In this document: positions 42,851 to 51,521 of the stretch, in pieces
How positions within the stretch are numbered: position 1 is the stretch's first letter
Layout: every line of letters begins with the position of its first letter
Assembly (NCBI GenBank): GCA_028817405.1
Contig: JAPPPS010000075.1
Span: forward strand, 1-51,521
Direction: 5' to 3'
Source of the DNA: Gammaproteobacteria bacterium
Lineage (GTDB): Bacteria; Pseudomonadota; Gammaproteobacteria; Arenicellales; Poriferihabitantaceae
DNA length: 51,521 bases
The notes under the pieces: model-generated
Database searches by the model: none
The model's input: only the letters and a program-made list of their open reading frames with translations
What the model was told of the DNA's origin: nothing
Position numbers and translations under genes: made by a program

Positions 42851-44644
42851 TTAATAAACGCGCTTCTTCGGCGCGATGTATTCGACTTCGTCGGTCAGCG
42901 TATAGTTATGCACCGGCCGGTAGTCGATGCGCGACGCTTGCGTTACCGCCGCTTGCCAGGTCAGCGTGTGCTTCAGCCAATTAACATCATCGCGCTCGGG
43001 ATAATCTTCGCGCGCATGCGCGCCGCGGCTCTCGGTGCGATTAATGGCGGCGTCAATCGACACCCGCGCTTGGCGCAACAAGTTATCCAACTCCAGCGTC
43101 TCAACCAGGTCGGTGTTCCAAATCATCGACCGGTCGGTCACGCGCACATCTTTTAGGCGCGCGCAAACTTCGGCCAGTTTATCGCCGCCTTCGCGCATCA
43201 CATCTTCGGTGCGAAACACCGCGCAATAATCCTGCATGATTTTTTGCATGTCCAACCGCAGCGCCGCGGTCGGCGCATCACCGTTGGCATAACGCAACGC
43301 ATCAAACCGCGCGATGCTCTCGTCGCCGGCGTCGCGCGCCAACGCCGGCAACTGGCCGCCGGGTTGAATCAATTCCCGCGCCCGATGCGCGGCCGCGCGC
43401 CCGAACACCACGATGTCCAACAGCGAATTCGAGCCCAAACGGTTCGCGCCATGCACCGACACGCACGCCGCTTCGCCGATGGCGAACAAGCCCGGCATCA
43501 CGCGCTCGGCGTCGTCGCCTTCGCGCGTCACCACCTCGCCGTGGATGTTGGTGGGGATGCCGCCCATGTTGTAATGCACGGTCGGCAGCACCGGAATCGG
43601 CGCGCGCGTGACATCGACCTCGGCGAAGATGCGCGCGGTCTCGGAGATGCCGGGCAACCTTTCGGCCAACACTTCGGGTCCTAAGTGTTCCAAGTGCAAA
43701 TGAATGTGGTCTTTGTTCTCGCCGACGCCTAAGCCTGCGCGAATTTCCATGGTCATGGCGCGACTGACCACATCGCGCGACGCCAAGTCTTTCGCGTTCG
43801 GCGCGTAGCGTTCCATAAAGCGTTCGCCGTTGGCGTTGGTTAGGTAGCCGCCTTCGCCGCGCGCGCCTTCGGTGATGAGACAACCGACGCCGTAGATGCC
43901 GGTGGGGTGAAACTGGGTGAACTCCATGTCTTGCAACGGCAGGCCGGCGCGCAACGCCATGCCGCCGCCGTCGCCGGTGCAACTATGCGCGGAGGTGCAG
44001 GATAAATAACACCGCCCATAACCGCCGGTCGCCAGCACCACCAACTTGGCGGCGAAACGGTGCAACTTGCCGTTGTCCAAGTCCCACGCCAATAAACCTT
44101 TGCACTCGCCGTTTTCCATGATTAAATCCAGGGCGAAGAACTCGACAAAGAACTCGGCGTTGTGTTTGAGCGACTGCTGATACAGCGCATGCAAAATTGC
44201 ATGCCCGGTGCGGTCGGCCGCGGCGCAAGTGCGTTGCGCCTGGCCCTCGCCGAAGTGCGTGGTCATGCCGCCGAACGCGCGCTGATAAATCTTTCCCTCC
44301 GGGGTGCGCGAGAACGGCACACCGTAATGCTCCAATTCAATCACCGCATCGGCCGCCTCCTTGCACATATATTCGATGGCGTCTTGGTCGCCGAGCCAGT
44401 CCGAGCCTTTCACCGTGTCATACATGTGCCAGCGCCAGTCGTCCTCGCCCATGTTGCCGAGCGCGGCGCTCATGCCGCCCTGCGCGGCCACGGTGTGGCT
44501 GCGGGTCGGGAACACCTTGGTGATGCAGGCGGTGCGCAAGCCCTCGACCGCCATGCCGAAAGTGGCGCGCAAGCCGGAGCCGCCGGCGCCGACCACGACC
44601 ACATCGTATTGGTGGTCGACGATGGGGTATGCGGTTGCGGCCAT
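42851..44644 (-). CDS. sdhA: Succinate dehydrogenase flavoprotein subunit
   Basis: A 597-residue subunit that oxidises succinate to fumarate. FAD-binding [20 protein letters not shown], the FAD-attachment region with [18 protein letters not shown] (the histidine for covalent FAD), [33 protein letters not shown], the active-site [14 protein letters not shown], and [10 protein letters not shown] are present, with [20 protein letters not shown] near the end. It ends in [13 protein letters not shown], as in related SdhA proteins. It carries no Gly/Asp tract, unlike sdhB. It lies 15 bases after sdhD. Confidence 0.96.
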   Translation of the reverse strand: MAATAYPIVDHQYDVVVVGAGGSGLRATFGMAVEGLRTACITKVFPTRSHTVAAQGGMSAALGNMGEDDWRWHMYDTVKGSDWLGDQDAIEYMCKEAADAVIELEHYGVPFSRTPEGKIYQRAFGGMTTHFGEGQAQRTCAAADRTGHAILHALYQQSLKHNAEFFVEFFALDLIMENGECKGLLAWDLDNGKLHRFAAKLVVLATGGYGRCYLSCTSAHSCTGDGGGMALRAGLPLQDMEFTQFHPTGIYGVGCLITEGARGEGGYLTNANGERFMERYAPNAKDLASRDVVSRAMTMEIRAGLGVGENKDHIHLHLEHLGPEVLAERLPGISETARIFAEVDVTRAPIPVLPTVHYNMGGIPTNIHGEVVTREGDDAERVMPGLFAIGEAACVSVHGANRLGSNSLLDIVVFGRAAAHRARELIQPGGQLPALARDAGDESIARFDALRYANGDAPTAALRLDMQKIMQDYCAVFRTEDVMREGGDKLAEVCARLKDVRVTDRSMIWNTDLVETLELDNLLRQARVSIDAAINRTESRGAHAREDYPERDDVNWLKHTLTWQAAVTQASRIDYRPVHNYTLTDEVEYIAPKKRVY

Positions 44645-44659
44645 GGATTTATCGGGGAT

Positions 44660-45079
44660 TCACGAAGCGAAAGCGACCAACCACACCGCGCCGATGGCGA
44701 TGCCGGCCGCGATGCTGTTGATGATGCGCAGCGCCAACAGCGTGTTCGCGCGCGCGCGCTCGGCCGCCACATAATCTTCGACCACGACTTGCAAGCCCAA
44801 CTGCGCGTGCCAGAACGCCGCGGCGAGATAAACGCTCAACGCCGCGGCCACGCCGGGCCGGCCGAGCCACGCCAGCGCCGCGGCATGCGACTCGCCGACC
44901 GCATCGAGAATCGCGAACACGAACCACAGCGTCAGCGGAATCAACGCCAGCGCGGAGAGGCGCTGCCACCGCCAGTGGCGCGAGGCGTGGCGCGCGGAGT
45001 TTGCCGCGGGGGTTGCCGCGGGGGTTGCTGCGCCGGCGGCCGGCGGCGACGGCGGCGCGGAAGTCGATTCGGCGTTCAT
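44660..45079 (-). CDS. sdhD: Succinate dehydrogenase membrane anchor SdhD
   Basis: A 139-residue anchor with three hydrophobic helices (SALALIPLTLWFVFAIL, PGVAAALSVYLAAAFWHAQL, IINSIAAGIAIGAVWLVAFA). FWHAQLGLQVVVEDYV carries the likely haem/quinone-site histidine and the conserved Asp-Tyr. The ATG overlaps the sdhC stop as ATGA. An Ala/Thr/Pro-rich N-terminal extension (PPAAGAATPAATPAA) precedes the first helix, absent in most relatives. Confidence 0.88.
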   Translation of the reverse strand: MNAESTSAPPSPPAAGAATPAATPAANSARHASRHWRWQRLSALALIPLTLWFVFAILDAVGESHAAALAWLGRPGVAAALSVYLAAAFWHAQLGLQVVVEDYVAAERARANTLLALRIINSIAAGIAIGAVWLVAFAS

Positions 45080-45447
45080 AGCAACCACGCCAGTACAGTA
45101 AGGGCCACCGCCGCGCCGAGCGCGATTTTGCCGCTGGCGTAAGCCGCGGGCAGGCCGAATCCGTAGCCCGCGTCCCAAACCAGATGGCGGACGCCGTTGC
45201 ACAGGTGGTAGAAAGTGCACAGCGTCCAGAGGAACAGGAGGGTTTTGCCGGCCCAAGAATTCAGCAATCCATGCGCCGCCAAATACGCCGCCGGCCCCGC
45301 CGCCACCGCCGCCAGCCAAGCCGCCACCAGCAGCGCGCCAAGCGCGAGAATAATGCCGCTCCCGCGGTGCAGAATCGACAGCACCGAAGTCAACTGCGGC
45401 CGGTAAATCTGCAGATGCGGGGACAGCGGACGCGAAGCGGCGGACAA
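45076..45447 (-). CDS. sdhC: Succinate dehydrogenase cytochrome b556 subunit SdhC
   Basis: A 123-residue anchor. SPHLQIYRPQLTSVLSILHR is the typical first segment with the HRxSG motif; CTFYHLCNGVRHLVWDAGYG holds the haem-ligand histidine region; the third helix ends the protein. The start is a TTG at 45447 with AGGA about 8 bases upstream, an unusual start for a highly expressed enzyme. It opens the sdhCDA-eamA-sdhB-sdhE-ygfX run. Confidence 0.88.
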   Translation of the reverse strand: MSAASRPLSPHLQIYRPQLTSVLSILHRGSGIILALGALLVAAWLAAVAAGPAAYLAAHGLLNSWAGKTLLFLWTLCTFYHLCNGVRHLVWDAGYGFGLPAAYASGKIALGAAVALTVLAWLL

Positions 45448-45475
45448 AGCGGTTTCCTAAAACCAAGTTACGGCG

Positions 45476-45481
45476 ATGATA
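45476..45481 (-). promoter_or_regulatory. Extended -10 of the sdh operon
   Basis: Minus-strand TGC then TATCAT about 29 bases upstream of the sdhC start, in the 181-base divergent gap to livG. Confidence 0.5.
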
Positions 45482-45561
45482 GCACAATGGCGGGCGGGCG
45501 GGAATCAGCAAATTGCCGGTGTCGCGCGACTGCTCGGACCGCCCCGCCCCCCCGGTTTTTT

Positions 45562-45572
45562 TATACTATACT
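45562..45572 (+). promoter_or_regulatory. Double -10 (TATACTATACT) of livG-livF
   Basis: Two overlapping TATACT hexamers after a T run, about 57 bases before the livG ATG. Confidence 0.5.
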
Positions 45573-45628
45573 CGCCGCGGCGGTGTTGTCGCCGTCGCCA
45601 TCGTATTTTCAGCAACGACTGCGCCATC

Positions 45629-46489
45629 ATGATTCGGGTTGAAGGGGTTTCCAAGCATTTCGGCGGGTTGCGCGCCGTCAACGACGCCAGTTTGGACATC
45701 GCGGCGGGGACGATTACCGGGCTCATCGGGCCGAACGGCGCCGGCAAGACCACGCTGTTCAACCTCATCGCCGGCGTATACGCGCCGACCGCCGGGCGCA
45801 TTCATTTGGACGGCGAGGACATCACCGGGCGCAAGCCGCATCAGTTGTTCGCGCGCGGATTGGTGCGGACTTTCCAAATCGCGCACGAGTTCGCCAGTTT
45901 GACGGTGCGCGAGAATTTCATGATGGTGCCGGCCGCGCAGGTCGGCGAACGGTTGCCGAACACCTGGCTGCGCCGCCCGGCGGTGGGCCGGCAGGAAGAC
46001 GCCATCCGCGAACAAGCGGACGCGGTCATCGACTTCCTTAAACTCTCGCATGTCGCCGACGAAGCCGCGGGCAACTTGTCCGGCGGGCAGAAAAAACTCC
46101 TCGAACTCGGCCGCACCATGATGACCGACGCCAAAGTCGTGCTGCTGGACGAAGTCGGGGCCGGCGTCAACCGCACGCTGCTGAACGACTTAGGCGACGC
46201 CATCGCGCGCTTGAACCGCGAGCGCGGTTACACTTTCTGCATGATTGAACACGACATGGATTTCATCAGTCGATTGTGCGACCCGGTGATTGTGATGGCC
46301 GAGGGCGCGGTGCTGACCGTCGGCAGCGCCGAGGAAGTGAAAGCCGATGAAGCGGTGATTGAAGCGTATCTCGGCCGCGGTTTGAAGAATCGGCCGGCGA
46401 ATGCATCGACGCCGGCCGCGACGACCACGAATTCGCCGGCAACCGCGCAACTGTCGACTGAACCGGCAACACCGGCCGCATCAGCATGA
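45629..46489 (+). CDS. livG: Branched-chain amino acid ABC transporter ATPase LivG
   Basis: A 286-residue ABC ATPase. Walker A is [20 protein letters not shown], the family-specific [19 protein letters not shown] follows, the signature is [17 protein letters not shown], Walker B is [12 protein letters not shown] and the switch is MIEHDMDFI. The C-terminus carries an Ala/Thr/Ser/Pro-rich tail of about 30 residues ([20 protein letters not shown]) not usual in LivG. It overlaps livF by 4 bases. Confidence 0.92.
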   Translation: MIRVEGVSKHFGGLRAVNDASLDIAAGTITGLIGPNGAGKTTLFNLIAGVYAPTAGRIHLDGEDITGRKPHQLFARGLVRTFQIAHEFASLTVRENFMMVPAAQVGERLPNTWLRRPAVGRQEDAIREQADAVIDFLKLSHVADEAAGNLSGGQKKLLELGRTMMTDAKVVLLDEVGAGVNRTLLNDLGDAIARLNRERGYTFCMIEHDMDFISRLCDPVIVMAEGAVLTVGSAEEVKADEAVIEAYLGRGLKNRPANASTPAATTTNSPATAQLSTEPATPAASA

Positions 46490-47190
46490 GTTACTTAAGC
46501 GGCGAACACATGACCGGCGGCTACGGCGGCGCGGACATCATTCGCGACTGCAGCATCGGCGTCGAGCGCGGCGAGATTGCGGTCATCGTCGGCCCGAACG
46601 GCGCGGGCAAATCCACCGCGATGAAAGCGCTGCTCGGCATGCTCGACTTGCGCGAAGGCCGGGTGTTGTTGGACGGCGACGACATCACCGCGCGCACGCC
46701 GCAAGCGCGAGTCGAGCGCGGCATGGCATTCGTGCCGCAAACCGCGAATGTGTTCGTGTCCATGAGCGTCGAGGAAAACTTGGAGATGGGCGCTTACTTA
46801 AGGCGCGATGATTTCGGTGACACCATGGCGCAGGTGTTCGAGTTGTTCCCGGTGTTAGCGGAAAAACGCCGCCAAGCGGCCGGCGAGTTGTCCGGCGGCC
46901 AGCGCCAGCAAGTCGCAGTCGGGCGCGCGCTGATGACCCGGCCGTCGGTGTTGATGCTGGACGAGCCGACCGCCGGCGTATCGCCGATTGTGATGGACGA
47001 GTTGTTCGACCGCATCCTCGATGTGCGCCAAACCGGCGTCGCGGTTCTGATGGTGGAACAAAACGCCCGCCAAGCCCTCGCCATCGCCGACCGCGGCTAT
47101 GTGCTGGTCGTCGGCAAAAACCGCCACACCGACACCGGCGCAGCGTTGCTGGCGAATCCGCAGGTTCGGAAATCATTCCTCGGCGGCTAA
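46486..47190 (+). CDS. livF: Branched-chain amino acid ABC transporter ATPase LivF
   Basis: A 234-residue ABC ATPase with Walker A IVGPNGAGKSTAMKALLGML, signature ELSGGQRQQVAVGRALM, Walker B LMLDEPTAGVSP and the LivF-type VLMVEQNARQALAIADRGYV. It ends ANPQVRKSFLGG, the canonical LivF terminus. The genes that should follow (binding protein, permeases) are displaced by a type III restriction-modification pair. Confidence 0.93.
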   Translation: MSYLSGEHMTGGYGGADIIRDCSIGVERGEIAVIVGPNGAGKSTAMKALLGMLDLREGRVLLDGDDITARTPQARVERGMAFVPQTANVFVSMSVEENLEMGAYLRRDDFGDTMAQVFELFPVLAEKRRQAAGELSGGQRQQVAVGRALMTRPSVLMLDEPTAGVSPIVMDELFDRILDVRQTGVAVLMVEQNARQALAIADRGYVLVVGKNRHTDTGAALLANPQVRKSFLGG

Positions 47191-47380
47191 TGGCGGCGGT
47201 GACGGCGACCGTTGATGGCGGCGCGTCGCCTCGAGTTATGCTATAAACCGCATTAATTACGCACCAACCGCTAAAATCATGACGCAAGAAAACTCGAATC
47301 GATTGTCATCGACGGCGGTCGCCATGATATGGTTGATGACTTGCTGACCCGCCCAACATGCAACACAATCAGTTCGCGTT

Positions 47381-47447
47381 CGCAAAGACTGGCACACTGA
47401 CACCGGTGCCGAACTTAGCAACCCGCAAGCATTTTCTCGGAGGATAA
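47381..47447 (+). pseudogene. Decayed second copy of a livF 3' end
   Basis: Aligned with livF 47113-47190 this stretch retains CAC(A/T)CTGACACCGGTGCC-like sequence, CAACCCGCAAG and CATTTTCTCGGAGGATAA against CATTCCTCGGCGGCTAA, with small deletions and frameshifts. Translated piecewise it reads K-D-W-HTDTGAE, NPQA, FLGG-stop. The rest of the gap 47191-47380 has only a possible -10 (TATAAA near 47240) and a 22-codon frame with no support. Confidence 0.65.
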
Positions 47448-47451
47448 ACCG

Positions 47452-49179
47452 ATGCCTAAAACGGATTACTCGCAGCGCGACAAAGAGTCGTTAATCGCCG
47501 AGATAGTTGCGCTCAAAAAGCGCAAGAAATACGGTTTGATGTGGGAAGACAAGCCGGAAGAGGTGGTCACCCGCTGCCAAAGCGAGTTGCCGGTGCTGCA
47601 GGAAGTCAAAGGGTTGTCGATTGACACCGCCCCTGACTTGCCGACCAATCTGCTCATCGAGGGCGATAATTATCACGCGCTATCAGTGCTGAACTACACG
47701 CACGCCGGCAAAATCGATGTGATTTACATCGACCCGCCGTATAACACCGGGAATAATGGCTGGAAATACAACGACCAGTGTGTGGATGTTAATGACGGTT
47801 ATCGTCATTCCAAGTGGATTTCTATGATGAACAACAGATTGCGTTTGGCAAAAAATTTGTTAACGCAACATGGTATCGTTTTCGTTTCGATCGATGACAT
47901 CGAACAAGCGCGACTGAAATTGCTGATGGACGATATTTTCGGCAACGAAAATTTCGTGACCTGCATCGCGCGCGTCACCAAAGCCGGCGGCAACAAAGGC
48001 GAATTGTACAAACCGAAAAAAGATTACGTTTTGTTTTATGCAAACAACAAAACGTCGATTAAAAAAAGCGACTATGGGCTTCTCGTTAAAAAGCAGCACG
48101 ATTGGCTTGCAGAATATTTTAATGGCGAGCAACGAGAGTACATTTTGGGCGACACCCCTTACCGTGCGGAGCTGGAGGTTCGCCCAAACCAACGGTACTA
48201 CATGAAAGCGCCCGATGGTAGCTTGTTGATTCCGCCGGGAAATGTATTCCCGAAGAAAAAGGCGGATGCCGAGCAAGTAAAACCTCAAAGCGAGGACGAC
48301 AAATGCTGGAGTTGGTCTCGCGACCGCTATGTCGAGGAGCGGAAGTTGGATAAAGTGGTGTTCAAAAAAACCACCAGGTCGCCGTTTCTGGACGCAGAAG
48401 GCAAACGGTCAAAATGGACTGTTAAGAAAAAGCTTCTCAAATCCGATGTTGAGGGCAGACGCGACATTTTGTCCGACTACATCAAGGAATTTCCCAATTC
48501 TCACGGTACTGCAGAATTGAAAAAACTGGGCATCCCTTTCGGCTATCCGAAGCCGACGGGGCTCATCAAACATTTAATCGAGCGAGTGTGTAAATCGGAT
48601 TCCGTTATTCTGGATTTCTTCGCCGGCTCCGGCACCACTGGCCATGCTGTCGCCGCCCTCAATAAAGAGGATGGCGGCAACCGTCGGTATATTCTCTGCA
48701 CCAACAACGAAAACGGCATTGCCCGCAAAATCTGCCAGCCGCGCATCAAGGCGGTGATTAAAGGGCATAAAAAACTGCCCGACATCACCGGCATCCCGTC
48801 CAATCTTCGATACTACGAAACGAGTTTCGTCGATGCCGCCCCGACCGACCCAAACAAAATCGAACTCACCAAACGCGCCACCGAGATGCTGTGCGTGCGC
48901 GAACATACTTTTGATGAAGTGAAAATCGACCCGGATTATCAGATTTTCCGCAACCAAAGCCGCTGCACCGGCATCATTTACGACCCCGAAGCGATCCCGC
49001 AATTCAAGCGGGCGGTTGCCGCTGTTGACGGCAAATTCAAGGTGTATGTTTTCTCGTTGGGTGGTGATGATTTTGCCGAAGAATTTGCCGACCTCGGCGG
49101 CAAAGTGACCGTGTCATCAATTCCGGAGAGCATTTTGCGCGCTTACCGGAAGATATTCAAAACGGATACTGGCAAATGA
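47452..49179 (+). CDS. mod: Type III restriction-modification methyltransferase (Mod)
   Basis: A 575-residue beta-class N6-adenine methyltransferase. DPPYNTG in IDVIYIDPPYNTGNNGWK (about residue 95) precedes the SAM-binding FAGSGTTGHAVAAL (about 389), the type III order. The region between, about 47990-48540, is the target-recognition domain and is noticeably AT-richer (48001-48060: 18 G+C of 60). GGAGG eight bases before the ATG lies inside the livF-like remnant. The ATG of res overlaps its stop by 4 bases. It modifies DNA and also forms the complex needed for cleavage. Confidence 0.93.
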   Translation: MPKTDYSQRDKESLIAEIVALKKRKKYGLMWEDKPEEVVTRCQSELPVLQEVKGLSIDTAPDLPTNLLIEGDNYHALSVLNYTHAGKIDVIYIDPPYNTGNNGWKYNDQCVDVNDGYRHSKWISMMNNRLRLAKNLLTQHGIVFVSIDDIEQARLKLLMDDIFGNENFVTCIARVTKAGGNKGELYKPKKDYVLFYANNKTSIKKSDYGLLVKKQHDWLAEYFNGEQREYILGDTPYRAELEVRPNQRYYMKAPDGSLLIPPGNVFPKKKADAEQVKPQSEDDKCWSWSRDRYVEERKLDKVVFKKTTRSPFLDAEGKRSKWTVKKKLLKSDVEGRRDILSDYIKEFPNSHGTAELKKLGIPFGYPKPTGLIKHLIERVCKSDSVILDFFAGSGTTGHAVAALNKEDGGNRRYILCTNNENGIARKICQPRIKAVIKGHKKLPDITGIPSNLRYYETSFVDAAPTDPNKIELTKRATEMLCVREHTFDEVKIDPDYQIFRNQSRCTGIIYDPEAIPQFKRAVAAVDGKFKVYVFSLGGDDFAEEFADLGGKVTVSSIPESILRAYRKIFKTDTGK

Positions 49180-51398
49180 ACCTCAAAGAGTACCAAGAGA
49201 GGGCGGTCGAATCGCTGCTCCAAAAGGGCGCGGGACTGCTGCGCCGAGACGGAATCCGGCGCATGATTTTCCATGCGCCGACCGGGTCGGGCAAAACGGT
49301 GATGGCCGCCGAGTTTCTAAAACAACTCGCCGATGATAATTCGGTCGCGCCGTTTGCGTGCATCTGGACCGCGCCGGGCGAGTTGCATCTGCAAAGCAAA
49401 GAAAAACTGACCAAGTATTACGCGGATTCGCGCGCGCTTGATTGCGTTGAATTCAGCAATTTAACCGACCGCCAAATCGATGAATCCCAAATTCTCTTCG
49501 TCAATTGGGAGAGTATTCGCCAAGAGAAAAACATCATCATCCGGGAAAACGAGCGCGACATGTATCTGGGCAAGGTGCTGGAAAACACGCGCGCCACCGG
49601 GCGCAAAATCGTTTTGCTGATTGACGAAAGTCATTATCACATTACCGATATATCCAACGAATTAATCGCCGACATCGCGCCGAATTTGATTGTCGAAGTG
49701 TCGGCGACCCCGGTTCTGAGAGACCCGGATGAACTGATTAAAGTGCAGTTGGAAGACGTCGTGCACGAAGGCATGATTAAAAAATCGGTCGTCGTTAATC
49801 AAGGTTTCGCCGGTGCAGTCGCGAAAGAAACGAAGGGCAAGGTCAATTTGACCATGACCGAGCGCTCGGAGAAAGTCGTTCTTAAGCAGGCGCTCGCCAA
49901 GCGCGCGCAGTTGGCGGATGCGTTTGCCGATAACGGCGTGGCGGTTAATCCGTTGATGTGCGTTCAGCTGGGTACACTCAGAAGTCAAGTCGACCAAGAT
50001 GTCGAAGATGTAATTCGACGGGTGTTGGCAAACAGCGGGGTCACCACCAAAAACGGAAAGTTGGCGATTTGGCTGTCGAATGAAAAGGCGAACCTTAACC
50101 GCTTGTCGGAAAACGACAGCGAAGTGGATGTGCTGATTTTTAAGCAAGCCATCGCGCTTGGGTGGGATTGCCCGCGGGCGCAAGTCTTGGCGTTATTCCG
50201 TGACTGGAAAGACAAAATTTTCTCCGTGCAGACGCTGGGGCGCATCATGCGCATGCCGCAACCGGACACCGGTCACTACGCAAGTGACGAACTCAACAAG
50301 GCGTACATTTACACCAATCTGGGGCAAGTTGAAATTCACCAAGAAATTGTCGGCGGCTATGTCCATATCCACACTTCGCAACGAATCGATGCGTATTCCG
50401 CGCTCAAGTTGCGCTCCGTGCATAGTTTGCGCATGCGCGAAAAAACCAGAATCGCCCGGCAATTCGGCGCGCTGTTTTTGCAGGCCGCCGAGGAAATGAA
50501 ACTGAAAGAGAAAATCAAAACCAAGAATCAGCGAGTTTCCGAAATGTTCATCAGCGACCTGGAAAGAGGTGATGTTGACGCAATAGTCGGCGAGACGATG
50601 GTCGGGAAAGACAAGATGCAACTCGGGCATAGCGCCGAGTTGCAGAAAATGTTCGACCATTTCGTTCGTGATAATCTCTCGCCCTACTACCCGGAAGATC
50701 GTTCTATCGGCAACGCAAAAAAGGCGATTTATGACTTTTTTGGCGGTCCATTGTTGATGGATTACGAGGATAAGTTCGAGAATATCATCAACATCGTTCT
50801 CAGTGAATCTAATCGGCAACATTTCGCCGAGGCGATGGCGCGCGCAGTGGAGAGATATCGCCAAGCGGTCGAGCAGCGGAAAGAACCGTTGCAAGTCGCC
50901 AGCGAGTGGGAAGTGCCGGAGCGAGTTACCCACAGCGAAAACTACCGACTCGTGAAAGCGTCCAAATCGGTTATGCAGCCGTTCTATGCGCCCAACAACC
51001 AGTCCGGGCCGGAGAAAAAATTCATCGAACTGCTGGAAGATCACGAAAAAGTGGAATGGTGGTATAAAAATGGCGAGCGCGAGTCCATGTATTTTGCATC
51101 GCCATACAAAGCGATTGGCGAGGAAAAACCGTTTTATGTGGATTTCATCGTGCGCTTCCTGGACGGGCGCATCGGCTTGTTCGACACCAAGCAAGGGTTC
51201 ACAATTGACGAGTCAAGAGACAAAAGTGATGGCTTGCTGGCGTATATTAAAAAGGAAAACAAACGCCGCAACGCCAACGAACAATTAACCGGCGGCATCG
51301 TAACCCAAACAGACGGCGGCGTATGGAAAATCTATCGCGGCAAGGGCTCCAAATTAAACAGCGCAAACCTCGATAACTGGGACGCGTTAGACTGGTAA
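49176..51398 (+). CDS. res: Type III restriction enzyme helicase-nuclease subunit (Res)
   Basis: A 740-residue superfamily 2 helicase fused to a nuclease. Walker A is FHAPTGSGKTVMAAEF, motif II is VLLIDESHYHITD, motif III is VEVSATPVL, motif VI is QTLGRIMRMP; the C-terminal FYVDFIVRFLDGRIGLFDTK (about residues 652-671) has the Asp and Asp-x-Lys of a PD-(D/E)xK centre. It is shorter than EcoP1I-type Res (about 970 residues), but helicase and nuclease motifs are both visible. It is translated with Mod through an ATGA overlap. Confidence 0.92.
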   Translation: MNLKEYQERAVESLLQKGAGLLRRDGIRRMIFHAPTGSGKTVMAAEFLKQLADDNSVAPFACIWTAPGELHLQSKEKLTKYYADSRALDCVEFSNLTDRQIDESQILFVNWESIRQEKNIIIRENERDMYLGKVLENTRATGRKIVLLIDESHYHITDISNELIADIAPNLIVEVSATPVLRDPDELIKVQLEDVVHEGMIKKSVVVNQGFAGAVAKETKGKVNLTMTERSEKVVLKQALAKRAQLADAFADNGVAVNPLMCVQLGTLRSQVDQDVEDVIRRVLANSGVTTKNGKLAIWLSNEKANLNRLSENDSEVDVLIFKQAIALGWDCPRAQVLALFRDWKDKIFSVQTLGRIMRMPQPDTGHYASDELNKAYIYTNLGQVEIHQEIVGGYVHIHTSQRIDAYSALKLRSVHSLRMREKTRIARQFGALFLQAAEEMKLKEKIKTKNQRVSEMFISDLERGDVDAIVGETMVGKDKMQLGHSAELQKMFDHFVRDNLSPYYPEDRSIGNAKKAIYDFFGGPLLMDYEDKFENIINIVLSESNRQHFAEAMARAVERYRQAVEQRKEPLQVASEWEVPERVTHSENYRLVKASKSVMQPFYAPNNQSGPEKKFIELLEDHEKVEWWYKNGERESMYFASPYKAIGEEKPFYVDFIVRFLDGRIGLFDTKQGFTIDESRDKSDGLLAYIKKENKRRNANEQLTGGIVTQTDGGVWKIYRGKGSKLNSANLDNWDALDW

Positions 51399-51438
51399 CG
51401 AACTCGCTTCGGCTGCCGAACCGGCATCGATAAAAAAC

Positions 51439-51521
51439 ATGACCGACATCTTAAACGCCTTCGTCTTGCTGTCGAACTTCGTCCTCATTCCGGCGATTTC
51501 GTACGGCGCGCAACTGGCGCT
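51439..51521 (+). CDS. livH: LivH-like branched-chain amino acid permease, N-terminal fragment
   Basis: The window ends 27 codons into a frame starting MTDILNAFVLLSNFVLIPAI, then SYGAQLA, which is the typical first helix of LivH permeases (xIPAxSYGxQLAL). It lies on the same strand as livG and livF, 41 bases after res. The C-terminus is outside the window. Confidence 0.6.
   Translation, partial: MTDILNAFVLLSNFVLIPAISYGAQLA

Noticed and set aside
45541-45561. C-run plus T-run as a terminator before livG
   Set aside because: No stem can form before the T run; it is more likely promoter spacer.
47279-47347. 22-codon frame starting ATG 47279 upstream of mod
   Set aside because: No good ribosome site, and it lies in decayed sequence before the livF-like remnant.

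Overview
The window is GC-rich chromosomal DNA of a proteobacterium, most likely a gammaproteobacterium. The supporting genes are an sdhE-ygfX pair after the succinate dehydrogenase genes, nadB, a sirohaem sulfite/nitrite reductase followed by a DUF934 gene, a MidA-type methyltransferase, uppP and a MetA-type homoserine acyltransferase. This placement is inference. No rRNA, tRNA, CRISPR array, transposase or phage gene was seen. Genes are tightly packed, many start codons overlap the previous stop (ATGA), and no gene-free stretch exceeds about 300 bases.

Layout. (1) 196-8711, minus strand: an eight-gene polyamine/arginine block. It runs M20 carbamoyl-amidohydrolase, potA-, potB- and potC-like transporter genes, agmatine deiminase, pyruvoyl-dependent arginine decarboxylase of the AaxB type, PotD/PotF-like binding protein, and a class III aminotransferase. 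The decarboxylase-deiminase pair is visibly poorer in GC, has its own sigma70-like promoter and separates the permeases from their binding protein. (2) 8809-11718: a single-chain restriction-modification-like adenine methyltransferase. (3) 11761-30809: housekeeping genes (zapE, comEA-like, metA, uppP, midA, pteridine reductase, Sfp-type PPTase, two GNATs, a Pcm-like methyltransferase, tolC-like, cysQ, fabD, homocysteine methyltransferase, an AEC carrier, an acyl-CoA synthetase, maf). (4) 30905-33675: an Lrp regulator divergent from a sulfite/nitrite reductase and a DUF934 gene. (5) 33676-38073: a hairpin-rich gap, a frameshifted AEC carrier and a second single-chain restriction-modification enzyme. 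(6) 38146-45447: nadB, a small Cys/His protein, inverted REP-like repeats, then ygfX, sdhE, sdhB, an EamA-type transporter, sdhA, sdhD and sdhC on the minus strand. (7) 45629-51521: livG and livF, then a type III mod-res pair, then the start of a LivH-like permease. The mod-res pair appears to sit inside a liv operon, and a decayed second copy of the livF 3' end lies just before mod.

The most striking general property is an in-frame hexanucleotide-type tandem repeat (GGTGAC and variants). It encodes Gly-Asp-rich linkers inside at least thirteen unrelated, mostly essential cytosolic proteins, including FabD, SdhB, Maf, ZapE, PotA, MidA and the sulfite reductase, apparently in surface loops. 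The tracts are missing from the three restriction-modification loci and the low-GC arginine pair, which fits later acquisition of those genes.

The first 86 bases hold no gene: only short palindromic, repeat-like sequence that continues into REP-like copy A.
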